Shown in pieces: positions 23,932 to 35,800 of a DNA stretch of 64,000 bases. Source of the DNA: Strix aluco (taxonomy: Eukaryota; Chordata; Aves; Strigiformes; Strigidae); the NCBI RefSeq assembly GCF_031877795.1, contig NC_133957.1, positions 4,517,009-4,581,008 on the forward strand, written 5' to 3'. Numbering within the stretch: position 1 is the stretch's first letter; the number at the start of each line of letters is the position of its first letter. The notes under the pieces are model-generated. The model saw only the letters and a list, made by a program, of their open reading frames with translations, did no database searches and was not told the origin of the DNA. Made by a program: the position numbers and the translations under genes.

Positions 23932-26300
23932 GGTGAGGCCGTTTGTACCTGTTGACCGGATTCAACAGGCCAGTGTGATCCCCATTTTCTTAGTGGGCTC
24001 GCTGAATACAGCCTGTAAGTATGATCTGTCAGCCTTTACTGCTCTGTGAGTCCAGGTACCCCAAGAAAAAACCACAGGGGTCCCTTCCTGTCATCACGCC
24101 TCTGGGATCCTCCAGCATTGAGTCTCAAATGTAAAAATAAAATAAAGCTCATAGCCTTCAGTTGATAAGTGGTTGCATAAGAAAGGGGTAGTGAGTAAGA
24201 AGAGGCTGTTACCATAAATTCGGTCTCAAAAGAACCCCCTAAGACTTAGTATGAAGTTTTGGAAGGCCGGCGTTCTGTATTGCAACAGTGGACACACGGG
24301 GGATCACTCCACCTCACATGCATGCTGAAAGTACACTACAATCCCCTGTCTCAGCCGAATTCTTCTCTTCTGGTTCCAATCCTTGTTTCAGTTTCAGGGT
24401 CATCTTTCAGTTCATCATCATCTTCATTTTTCTTCCACTAATTTTCATCTTGCACAATTCTAAGACTTCAAGATGTTCTATTCAAAGCTTAGGTAGAGCA
24501 AGCAGATCCTGTATACTAAATTCTCTTAATCTAGCAAAACAATTAAGCATCCTGTGTTAAAACTGTCTCTCTAGGATTAGCTTGACTGGGTTTTAAGCCA
24601 GCCTTGGGTTGGGACTATACAAGAAGCGGGCTAAGGACACTTTTCAGGCCTGTGGAGCAGCACCCCGGTTGCTTTGGTAATATTACGAGATAGCTCCGTC
24701 CTGAACACCTTTCACTAGGCCTTAAAATCTGTTTCAAACATACCAGAGGTTGTATTTAAAATTCTTCTCCAATTGGCTTTACAGAGAACCTCTGCTGCAC
24801 CCTTAGCCCCTGTGTGCTTCCCTGCTCTGCATTTTGCACAGCTTCACCCCCTGCAGTAAGCAGAGGGAACAGCGAGGTACCAGGCACTAGGGCTGTTCCA
24901 CCCGTCTCTGTCCTTTACATGACACCTTCTGTTTTCATGGGCAAGCAGTTGTGAGCTGAACTCACTTTTTCCAGGAGCGCAGTATCCATCCCCTGATCTC
25001 TAAACTGCAATGGGCGCTGTAAGGCAATGGCACTCACGCCACAGTCTGCACGGAGCTACCTGGTCACGCAGTGCTCTTCTCCTCTCCAGCTGCTGGAGTA
25101 CGTTAGAATTACTTCAAAATCACAGGCACTGCTTTTCTAAGGTGGCCCTTTCATGGAAACTGTGATCACAAACCCCATGACTGAGCAAGGCAGAAATATC
25201 ATTCCTGTTAATAGGAAGAGCTTTGCACTATGAGAAACTGCATGATACCCTTCTTCAGTGCTCAGCCCTAACTGACACCATTTTCTTATTTTTTATTATT
25301 CAAAAGAAGATGTTTCCAGTGTCTGGGGAAATGCGGTGTGCTATCTCAGCCATAAGGAGTAAGGCAAGTAAACCCCACTGGAAAAACTCCCTCTGTGATT
25401 TGCTTCACTTTATGTGAACAGGAAACCTGCTGCTCATTTCAGCCAGAAGAGAGTCACAGCCACAAAATCCCGTGATAAAGGCTGTATCATACAAATGTGG
25501 ATTAGGAGTTTCCTAAACTCTATTTACAGAAGAAAGTGCTGGATGAAGAGCATAGAATCATAGAATGTTTGGGTTATCTGGTAGCCTAATTATCTTTCCT
25601 CTTTCCTCATTTTTTAAGCAAGCTTTGTGTTTTTAGAGTTGTAAGATGTCTGAGCCGAGGGGGTGTGTGTGTGTAATGTTTCAGTAACTTACACCTTTGT
25701 TATAATCGTGGGCTTCAAATGTGGCTGCTTTTCAGAAACATCTTAAGCATCGCACCTCTTGCAGCACAAACAGCATTTTATCTTTATTGTCAACAAAAAT
25801 ATTTGATGTGATAAACAGAAGAGTTTGGCAGCTCGGTATTGCCTGGGTAATGCATTGAAATTGCAAGCAGTAGTTACCACTTGCAGGCAGAGGAGTAAAT
25901 TATGCTTTGGGAAACATTTGCAGGCAGCCTGCTCTCTTCTCTAGCAATAGTAAAAGAGGGTTCGTGCCTCCCCGCTTATAAACTGCTTTGAGAGCTGCTC
26001 AGTGTTACGGTTACCGCTGAGATGTGCAGGAGCATGATGTTCACTGTGTAGAGAAGAGATAGGAGACAGGCTTGACCTTGGCATTTACTTATGTATGTGT
26101 GACAGGAGACTTGAGCAGCAAAAAGAGAGCCCCTGTGCCAAAAGAAATATCCGCCACCCCTGAGAGCAGAGAGCATGAGCATGCCCAGCTTCTGGTGCGG
26201 AGACGATGCTTTCTGCCCCTTGGGGAGCCCGTGGGGGCAAACAGCGTGCTGGCCTCTTGCTCTGCAAGGGTCAGACTTCTTCCAGCCCGCCCTGCTGTGT
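23932..26300. other. Intergenic or intronic, little recognised
   Basis: No secure gene. An acidic minus-strand reading (KNEDDDELKDDPETETR) lies near 24365-24445 and a possible 33-base minus-strand exon near 25693-25727 (strong GTAAGT donor). A 27-base piece resembling the reversed 3' end of CR1 (catagaatcatagaatg) sits at 25551-25577. Confidence 0.35.
25551..25577 (-). mobile_element. CR1 LINE 3' end fragment
   Basis: The sequence catagaatcatagaatg is the reverse complement of the short terminal repeat at the 3' end of avian CR1 elements. The match fades after about 27 bases, so this is an old or severely truncated insertion. Confidence 0.5.
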
Positions 26301-26304
26301 TAGT

Positions 26305-26500
26305 GTGCTAGGTAACCTTTGCTGGCTGTGTTGTGAGTGCGCTAGGTAACCGGCACTGAGGAGCAGTCCCCTCACAGGACTGTAGCTGGCAGCCAGCGAC
26401 ACTGACCTCCATTGCAAACCGTCCTGAGATCAGTTGGAAAAGCCAGTGAAATGTCCAGGTTGGGTGTTCTCATTTTATCCCTCATTTAGGTAACGGCAGG
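26305..26500. promoter_or_regulatory. GC-rich segment with repeated GGTAAC sites
   Basis: GGTAAC, a half-site of the RFX X-box (RGYAAC), occurs at 26311, 26345 and 26489. The first two lie in a short imperfect duplication (gctaggtaacc twice, 34 bases apart). The left half-sites are poor, so these are not full X-boxes. The segment lies between the divergent minus-strand gene and the AFF-like gene and could hold a promoter; that is inference. Confidence 0.25.
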
Positions 26501-26645
26501 GTTGAGGAGACGGAGCATGCCGAATGTTCAAAAAGGATGTGGGAGGCTGGTTTGTTTTGGCAGGTGCAAACCAAGTCTTTTTCAGTGTCTGCTGCTTGAA
26601 ACTGTGTCTGCCTTGGCTGATCTTTCTCTTCTGGTTGTCTTTCAG

Positions 26646-26869
26646 AATGCTCCAGGATGACCTGCAGCTCAGTGACAGCGAAGAGAGTGGTGATGACCAA
26701 GTCAGTTTGAGATGTTCTATACACTAGGCACACAGACATCCCTTTAAATCATCACGACTTGTGGCGTTGTTCCGACTTCCTTAAGATCACCTTTCCTCCC
26801 CCTCTCCTCTTTGTTTTTGTGAACAAAACAGGTTGCTGAAAAGCCACCTTCTTCACTTGCTCCTGCAAG
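26646..26869 (+). CDS. AFF-like exons with DDLQLSDSEES motif
   Basis: Two small exons: 26646-26700 (acceptor gttgtctttcag, donor CAA|GTCAGT) and 26832-26869 (acceptor aacaaaacag, donor AAG|GTACAG). Together they read an acidic DDLQLSDSEE block followed by VAEKPPSS, in the order found in AFF proteins. The first in-frame ATG follows one base into the first exon. In other family members this methionine is internal, so it may or may not be the true start here. Confidence 0.75.
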
Positions 26870-29800
26870 GTACAGGTTTGTTCCCAAACTACTAGCTAGA
26901 CCAAATAAGGAGGAAAACCAAAACTACTTTTTATAGAGGGGGTAGATGGGTAAGGGCTCCTGGTTTCTCTTGTTAGATACAGGCTTTGGTTTCTAACTGC
27001 CTGAAGCTGCTGTTGAAAAGTGGCTGTGGTTGTGTGGGGTTTTACCGAAAGCTCCAGTTAGAAATGAATAATCCAGGCATGCTGGATTTGGCCTAGGAAC
27101 CAGAATGGTATTTCCCCAACCGTTCCCTTCTTTTCTGCTCTTCCCCTCCACGAGTGTATGTGTAGATCACACTGGAGCTGATGGGATTTTCAGTTGTTGT
27201 AGTGATGGGTGAGTGTGAGACCCAAAGCTGGCACAGCAAGTGCCCGCTGAGAGCAGAAAGCACAAGAGCTCCCACCAGGCCAATGCCAAACCCTGCTTGG
27301 ACCCCAAGCTCGTGAGAGGTTTTTTGCTTGGCAGTGCCCAGGAGTATCTTGCTCTCAGTCCCCTTCCTCAAGGCCAGGGCACAACCCCCAAGCAGGACCA
27401 GTGGCCACAGGCCTGCCGTGGTGGCCAGAGAGGATTTCCACCAGGACAAACTTCCCTTGTCTGTCAGGGAGAAGCAGTTGCTCTTGCTGGTGAGGGACTG
27501 CCCCGCCAGTCACCAGAAGTCGCCAGACTCTCCCGGCAGTCACCAGAAGAGAGCAGAGGCCAAGGAACTCCCTGGTGAGAGGAAGCGGGAAGGAGAATCA
27601 CGGGCACTGGTGACAAGTCCCATCAAAAGAGGAAGGTGAGAGGTGGAGGTGGAGGTGGGTTTGTACAAGGACCAAGGTGGTGGTTGAAAAACACTCATGT
27701 AGAGTTCGTTTCCACTTCATAGCTTGGGAGTGGATCCATTACGCTCCTTCTCTCAAGGTGTTACCCAACTTCTAAAGGGAATGTGCATCAAAACTGTCCA
27801 CAGGTGTCTCCTGTTGGTCACAAATGCCCTGCTGAGCAAGTGAAAAGCCCTGTAAGCTAACAAATGCTTTGGTGTTTTAACACCTTTTTGGATGTTTTTT
27901 GTTGGAATACTAGTTTTCTCAGACAACAAAACCCCAGCCCTCCTATGCTGGAGGAGCTTCTGGCAGCAGGCTGTGTCAGCATGTGGCTGACCAGCCCCCT
28001 GGTAGCATCTGTGGGTTTCTCTGCCTTTCAACCCAAGCAGAGCTTTGGAGGGCTGCAGTGCCCCTTCCCCCTGCACCCCCTTTCAAAGCCGCACGGTATC
28101 TGCAGCGCCTCCCAGACTCTGCAGCCATCTGCGCTACCTATTTAATGTCTGCTGTGGGAGAGCACCTTGCCTGCAGTTTGTGGGGGTGTCCAGAGGGAGA
28201 AGCCACCCCCACCTGTGCTTTTCCGTTTTGTCCATGTGTGCACCTTCTGCTGCCTGAACCTGTACCGGGTTCCTGTTAATAAAACCAAAAAGCCCTGCAC
28301 ATCTGGGGCAATGTGAGTGATCTAACTGCCCTGGGAAGGCAGTTTTTTCCTTCCCTTTGATAAGGTGTGTCACAAAACACAATTGCTTGCAGTTGATGAC
28401 TTTCCCAGGAGGAATCTGAATACCTGTCTGTACGATTCAGACTGAGGGAGGAGAAAAAAGTTCATCCCGAACTGATGAAATGCTTATTTTCAGCAATGGA
28501 AGTGCCTTAATTTTGATTACCATGAGCAACAAGAGGTTTGGCAGTTGCATCCCCTTCACTACAAAATAATTAATCTATCTAAGCAAAAGTAGATAAAATG
28601 TCATTTGAGGATACTTGGCAGTGAGCCTGAAATCTAGATCCGCTGTGCTCTGGGTTCCCCCTTTGTTGATTCCAATATCATGTCTTTTCTTTCTTTAACC
28701 AGAATCGATCAAGCTTAGTTGGTCTGTACTTTACATGCACTTTGAAAACCTGAGTGATTTTTTTTCTTTTGTTTTTCCTTCTTGTTAGAGGGCAGTGGAG
28801 AAGGAGATTGATCAGAAGAGAAGGAAATCAGAAAAAGAAACAAAGTCATTGCAGTCTTCAGCTAAGGAGGACTCCAGTAACTTGAAGTGAGTATACGCTG
28901 GTGGGATGGCAGAAAGATGCATAAAACTGAGTCTTTCTTTAAGAAGTTGAGGCAAAGAACTGTATCTCCGGTCCTCATACTCGTGAGTTTGCTTCTAACC
29001 TAATGTGCCTTCTGAAACTTCACCTGCTGCAGATTTGTCTTTACATCCTGGAACCAACCACGTGGCTGTGGGAATGTAATTGATTTGCCTTTGTATTTGT
29101 TGCAGATGTTCCTCTCTGTCCTTACAGCTGAGGATTATGGTTCTAATCATTGAAGCATAAGCTGATGTTTCAGTGGCTGGTCATCCTCCCACACTTGGTT
29201 TACACTGCTGCAAAAGCTTGAATGTTGTGGCATTTGTCCTGATTTCCAACAGCTGAGATGGGGATGAAGACTTTGCCATTTGAAACCCCAACTTGTCCGT
29301 CCTACAGCTTACCTTGCTGCATGCTCTGGTCTGTGTATCACACGTAGCTCAAAAGATGTGTTCACGCCGCAAGAAATTTAATTGCCAGTTGTGCCCGTGC
29401 TGCTTTTCCTTCTAAGCCGGTAGGCAGGGATTTGCACTGCTCTTTCGGACCGGGTACAGGGAACAAATCTGTGCAAAACAGTGATCTGTTGTTTGCGTTG
29501 CAAACAGTGTGGTAGACTGCCTGCCTGCAGGGATGCAGGAGTCGTTTCCCTTCTCCAGACTGCAGTGGTGGTGATCTGGCAGCAGATGGTTGCCCACAGT
29601 GATCTGGGAGGTGGCAGCGGCTCTGTGGGGAGTAGCAAGGACTTGTTCTGCACGGTAGTTCAGGGGCGTCAGGGGATGGCAAGAGAAATTGCCCTCTAGC
29701 TGAAGATGTCCCTGCTCATTGCAGGGGGGGTTGGACTAGATGACTTCTAAAGGTCCCTTCCAACCCCAACTGTTCTATGATGCTCAGTGAGTAAGACTTG

Positions 29801-32800
29801 AGAGTTCAAGTATCAAATATTTCTGCTCTCATGAGAAATGGAAGTAGCCTTGCAATGCTTTTAAAAAGGGAGTTGGACTAGGTGATCTTTAAAGGTCCCT
29901 TCCAACCTAAGCCGTTCTAGGAGTCGACAAACATCTTGTTCTTTGACCATGTCTTCCTCCTTCTGGGTTCTGCTGTCATCTTTATTTGGGGGAAGTTTGT
30001 CCTCTCTCTGCATGGGGAGCAGCAGAAGGCTTTATCCGGTTCATGACACTTCACATGCGTTTAAAGCTCTTAGTCTTTGTAAAGTGAGAAGATGATGTGA
30101 ACGCACTTTGCACATGGAGAAACTGCAGACAAATTGAGTTGCTTGCTCAGACTCCCGCTGCAAAGAGGTGAAAGAGCTGAAAGTGTGGCCCAGAAGTCGT
30201 GACCCTTGTTCCCGTGACTGAGCAACCACATCCACAGCAGAGAGAGTTCTGGCAGCCTCTTGGGAAAGGCCATTGTCCTAAGTGTAGCTGTATGTCCATC
30301 AATTTTGACTGGGTGACCACTGCTGTTTTCTTAGTTGGACAGGTGGTGATGAAAGCAACAAGTCTCTGCTCCCCCAGCTGCTTTTGCTGTCACTGGTTAC
30401 GGGCTTTGAATAGCACTTGCTGTCTGGCTGCTGGTGCCCACGGTGTTGGCGCTGGGTGGGACCCATCTTCTGCCAGCTGAGAACACAGAGAGGGATGTGA
30501 TGGATATGGCAGAGCTCCGTTTTCTCACCTCGCTGCCGTGCGAGACTGCTGAACTGGGGGGCTCCAGAAGCATGTGGCTATGCAGCTCCCCCTTTCTCTA
30601 ACCAAGCCAAGATGCCTCAGGGCCAATAGGCTTTTCCCTCTGACTGGCCCAGATTTGTAGAGGGGTGAAAGGTGCAAAGGCCAGTCCAGGAAAGAGATTC
30701 GTGTGTATGGGTGGGTAGGGAGCATTTCCCTTCTCCACTAAAATCATCTTGTTGTCTTTGTCTCTTCTGTGTGTGACGGACACAACGGACACACAGCCAG
30801 CGTGCCTTTTGATTTGTGACTGTCTGGAATTTCAGGTGGCCTTTATGGCCAGGAATTTCTCATTTATTCCAGCCTAGCATTTGCAGTCCTTCCGGTAGAT
30901 CTGCTGAAACACACCCCATCATCTGCAGACCAGTGTGCTGCCCGCATTTTGACCTGCCCTGTACTGCCTTGGCGTGTCTGCGATACCCCCCACACCACCA
31001 CAAAGCAAAGGTCTCATGACAGCAGTTCTTGGTTTGAGGGACTCTACTCTGGGAATGAGGTCCTTTTTAAATCGGAGAGGAGGTGTCTCTGGTGTCTGCC
31101 TACAAGTGATGGGTTTTGATTTGTCTGATGCTTGACAAGTGGCAAACTCCTCTGTCACAAGGTGCTGGGCAGGCAACTGGCTTTTTCGGGGAGAGTGACT
31201 CTTTCCTTGCTCATTTTGTTGGTGCACAGGCGGCTGTGTGCTATTTGCACGGTGAATAGATTATCCCAGCGCACAGAAATGTGTGTGGTCGAACTTTATC
31301 ATGGTCTAGGTGTTGATTCAGACCCTTCAACAGGAGGAGCCCTGGTGACCGACCATCTCTCTTGTAAGCAGATAACTTGAATGCAGGCTCTTTTGGTGCG
31401 AGATGAGTGTCTGGCACTGCAAAGTTTACTGGATGTGTCAATCAACATGTGTCTGTGGGATCGTACTTGAGGAGAGATAGGAGATCACATCACTACGATC
31501 TTTCCATGGGACCAGAGAAGTAAACCTGGCCTCACAGTAGCCTAACCTCCAGTGGCTTTTTATTTTGAAATGTTATTCTGACACGCATTTTTTAAGAAAA
31601 CAATTCATTTTATCTGCGCATTCAGCTGTTGTGCATTTCTGAACGTGCAGACAACGCTCATTCAGTGACTATCATAACTGTAAGGTGTGCTTGATAAGGC
31701 TGTAACGGGCTTACCAAAACAGGATGTTTGGACTCCTGGCATCCTCTAGATAGGAAGGTAAAACTGATCCTTCTCCTACCCTTTTTCTCTGTTTTTCCTC
31801 TCTCTGTCCCCAATTCAGACAGCATCCAGTGGAATACTACATGGAAGAGGCGAGGAGGCTGAAGCACATAGCTGATGCAATGGTAAGTCTTGGCCCTGTG
31901 CTAGAAATGCTCACCAGCTCTCGCATTCAGAGCCGATCCCTGCCTGCATGGGATAAGATTCACTGGCTAACGTGACTTCCACCCTTGGAGTATGTTCGAG
32001 TCGCCCGGGGGGAGGCTGTCTTTATCTGCCAAGTGTTCAGACATTTCCCTTGGCTATAAACACACCTAGAGAACACGCCTAGAGAAGAGGATTCAGAGCT
32101 GGTGCTGTCTGAGGTCAGCAGGCCTGTTGGCTTTGCAGAGCTACCACAGTGTCCTTGGAAGAGAGGTGCAGCAGTTAGTTGCAACACAGTTTACTCTGAA
32201 CCGTCGGGATCCTCACGGTAATTGTGTTGCTGGTGAACAAGACTTGGAAGTGCCCGTTGCAGATGTCACTGGCTTTCTGCGCTACGGGCAGTTTAACAGC
32301 GTGCGTGAAGGAACATCTTTTGTTGCTAATGATGGTTCACTCAGATAATGTACATTTGCCACTTGCCATTTACCTGTGAAAATGAAGTGAGGGAATACTG
32401 CAGTGGGCAAGCCCCACCCGAGGCAGGCCTCCAAGACCGGATGATAATAGCCAAAACATCTGAAGGTAATAAATTACTCCAGGAAAACATTGAGGGAGAG
32501 ATAGAAATAGCCAGAGCACACAAAGCTGATGACTGGGAGCACATTAGGGGTTCTGCTGAGAAGCCTTTAACTATCACCCACAGGCCTGACTTGCATCTTT
32601 TTCTTTCTTCAAATCCTGCCTAACTAAGGAGAAAAAAGGAATTCAGGTACACTTGAGAGAAGTAGCTTTTGTCTTAGTCTAAACAGGAGAATTTTCTTCC
32701 CAATAGACCGACAAGACTGGAAGGGCCTTCCAGTACCTAGATGCTGCCTTTTCCTTCATCGAATACGGCCTTGCCTTGGAATCGGACCCAAGAGACCCAA

Positions 32801-35800
32801 AATGGGCTTCCAGCGTGTTCAGAGGCACCATAGATCTCCTCAAGTAAGCGGTTTTCACAGCGTGATGGTCAGGCAGCGTGTTTGGAGCGGGAGGGGGAGT
32901 TGTGTTGTTGTTTGCAACTGGCAGCTCTGGATTCCCCCCACGGAGCAGCGCCCAGGTTGCTGCACAAGCACGAGACAGCCCATGGCCAGGCACCAGAGAC
33001 AAATCCTTTGGCATGTTCCAGCACCGCTGATCAGAAGGAGGCCCCGTGTCCTACTTGGCACCTGAGCCGCGCAGCCGAGGTACACCAGAGGACACTGGTT
33101 ACGACAGTCAAGGACAGGAAGGAGTTTTTGGTTCATCCAGATCTGGTGTTGCTTTTGCATGTGAGCTCAGTAGTATTTCAGTTAAGAAAAGCAAAGCAAC
33201 TATACTGTGTGCTGAAGAAGAGTTTGTGCTTTCTGGTCTTGATGGACTGTATTTCCAAGATGCTCTTGTTGCTTTGTTCTCAAAAAGGAGATTGGCTTGC
33301 TTGTTTTTTGCCAGAAGCAACATTTCCACTAAGATGTCTGTCTTGTCCAGAAACACTTGAATTAATATTTCACCTTCAGTAGCGGGGGCACCTCTTCTGG
33401 GCCCCAGGCCTAGAGGTGGCCCATGGAGGGCTTCTCCTTGTAGGGATGGTGCCCGTTAATCAGTGTAAGAGCAGAGTGAGTCACGTAAGGGGCCACGTCT
33501 GTTCCTGCTGCCCGGGAAACAAGGCATTTGGAGACACAGTCCTCTGCTCAGGATCGTACAAACCACTCGGTGCCAGCACTAAGAACTCGGGGCAGGTTTC
33601 CTGACTTTTGGACCGGTGTTTGAGATAATGGCACACGCTGATTTTTCATAAACAGTGGGACTTCAGAGCACTGATGGCTGACAAGATTCTGTTCATTTTG
33701 TTTCCTTAGATTCGCCATGACGCTGAAATCCTTTACAGACTCCACAGCATCTTCACAGGACAAAATCTTCGCTGTGTTATGGTGCGTAACTGTTTTTCTG
33801 TGCCTTCATATTCTGTTTTTAGACTCGATAGAGTGAAAGACCCATTACTTTCAGGGGTGAAGGAATGAGTTAAATAGGAATTGGAATTCTGCAAGGAGAA
33901 AGAAATCACAATATAAAAGCCAGAATGAACTGGAACATCTCTAAAGCAAGTCAGGATATCACAGGGGACCACATGTGGAAGGCACAGGCTCTAAAATTTG
34001 ATCTGCTGGTAACTGGAGAGCACATAAGGGCTTTCTCCAAAGGTGAAAGAATGGGATTTGGCTGCCCATGTTTGAGCTGCGTAACTGAGGCTGAAGCTGA
34101 ACGTAGTGAAGGCTCTTCTGGACTGGGGCTTACTCAGCCTGTGACACCTACGGGAGGCTGGGCACGTGTTTATATAAAAGACCAGGCATGGCCCTTCCTC
34201 AGTTGCTTTTTTTCCCTTGGGATGTTTTTAAAGAGTCTTTTCTTAAGCTGAGCCCAAGGAGGAGACATTCGGCGCTTCCTTGCCGTTGCAGTGCAGCTGA
34301 CGTGTGCCTGCCTCTGTCCCACAAGGCTGGTGACTGCTGAGCAGGCAGCAGCCAGCGTCAGCACTGATGCTTGGGTGTGTTTCTGTTCACAGCATGCGCT
34401 GCCAGTCCCTTCTGCACATGGCAATGTGCCGTTACAAAAAAGACACTGCCCTGAAGTACTCCAGAATCCTGAATGACCACTTCAAGGTAGGGCCCGCGTG
34501 TTACTGAGCTGCCAGCTGGGTGGCTGCGGGACTTACTGATGTTGGCTGAATAGCCCAAACCTAACAAGAGTTCTGTTCCTTGCTGCAGAGTTCCTCCAGA
34601 TCTGCACAAGCACCTTCTCCGTGTGTTGCAAGGTAAGATTTAAAAATACGTCCGTTGTCATGTTTCTACGAGGGCGTGAGTGAGAACAGGAGCCGGAGTG
34701 TTTGAGTTGCTGCCTGCATTTGGGAGTGCATTGCCACTCGCTCTTCTTGCCCCCTGAAATCATACCGTTAGGGGCAGGAGTATTTCTGCTCTCTCCTCCC
34801 TGTCTTTTCTCCTCGGAAAGGAGTTTTTTGTTATGAAGTCCAGAGTTATATTAAGCAGAGCAGTTCTCCACCCGAGAAGCAGGTCAGGGGACCAAGGAAG
34901 GTATTGTCACTGCTGTGTCAGAGCCCCTGTTGTTGTTGTCCTCTGTTAGAGATCCCTTGAGACGTAACGGGATGCCATCCCCACCTCCCTAGCCACTGCC
35001 CAGTAGGATTATGCCTTCATCCTGTGGTAGCATAACATAGTTCATAGTTTTCTCTTTGGCTTAGTCACCACTTAAGAAAAAGAAGCTAATTTTCTAATTT
35101 CTGAGTTGTTGAGCATTTTGTCCTTTCCGTGTACCTGCCTCAGTGTTGCTGCGTATGTGACAGTCAAAGTCAAACTCAAGCTGTCACGTAACAGTGTTTG
35201 ACCCGGTGCCCAGCAGACTGGGCCCGTGTTTGAACGACAGGGAGTAAGAAAGAGTTTTTCTGTGTGCGGTGGCAATTGCATTTGGCAGAGGGCTACCCAA
35301 TTACTTGTCACGCAGCTGAACACATCTCAGTTTTCAACACTCCACTCCATCCTGCAGGCCTGGATGGTACCAAATAGCTCCCGGCATCAAATAGTCTGAT
35401 GTCTTTCACTCTGCAGTTAAACGTTCATGATGGTGTTTCTTTCTCCTGCAGAAGCACAGGCATGGCTTATGCTGGCAGCTACAGTGGGAACGACATTAGC
35501 TCTGCAGTCACTGTTCCCTACGACATCCCAAACATCACCTCTGCCTACGTCAGCGTCACTTCCCGTATCCTCTATGCCTGTGATATTTGGGAAAAGGCCG
35601 ATGCACTGGCCGGGAAGAACACGGGTAAGTTTTTGCCCTCTGGCTTTTCGGTCACATGTGTGGTGGTTGTGTGTATGGACTTGCTTCAATCCTAACGCTC
35701 AGCGTAGCAAACGCCGTACCGGAAGGTCAAAGCATCACGTATGTTGAAGCAGACAGCTGTGGCACATTGGCAGGTTATTGGCAGAGATACCCAATGGTGA

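Noticed and set aside
32127-32623. Two adjacent plus-strand open frames in an AFF-like intron
   Set aside because: They have protein-like pieces but no matching splice signals, and the flanking AFF exons already join in phase without them.
32882-33382. 166-codon plus-strand frame and overlapping frames on both strands
   Set aside because: Lies in the intron between AFF exons 32843 and 33710. Several frames on both strands are open at once, which points to chance, and no family is recognised.
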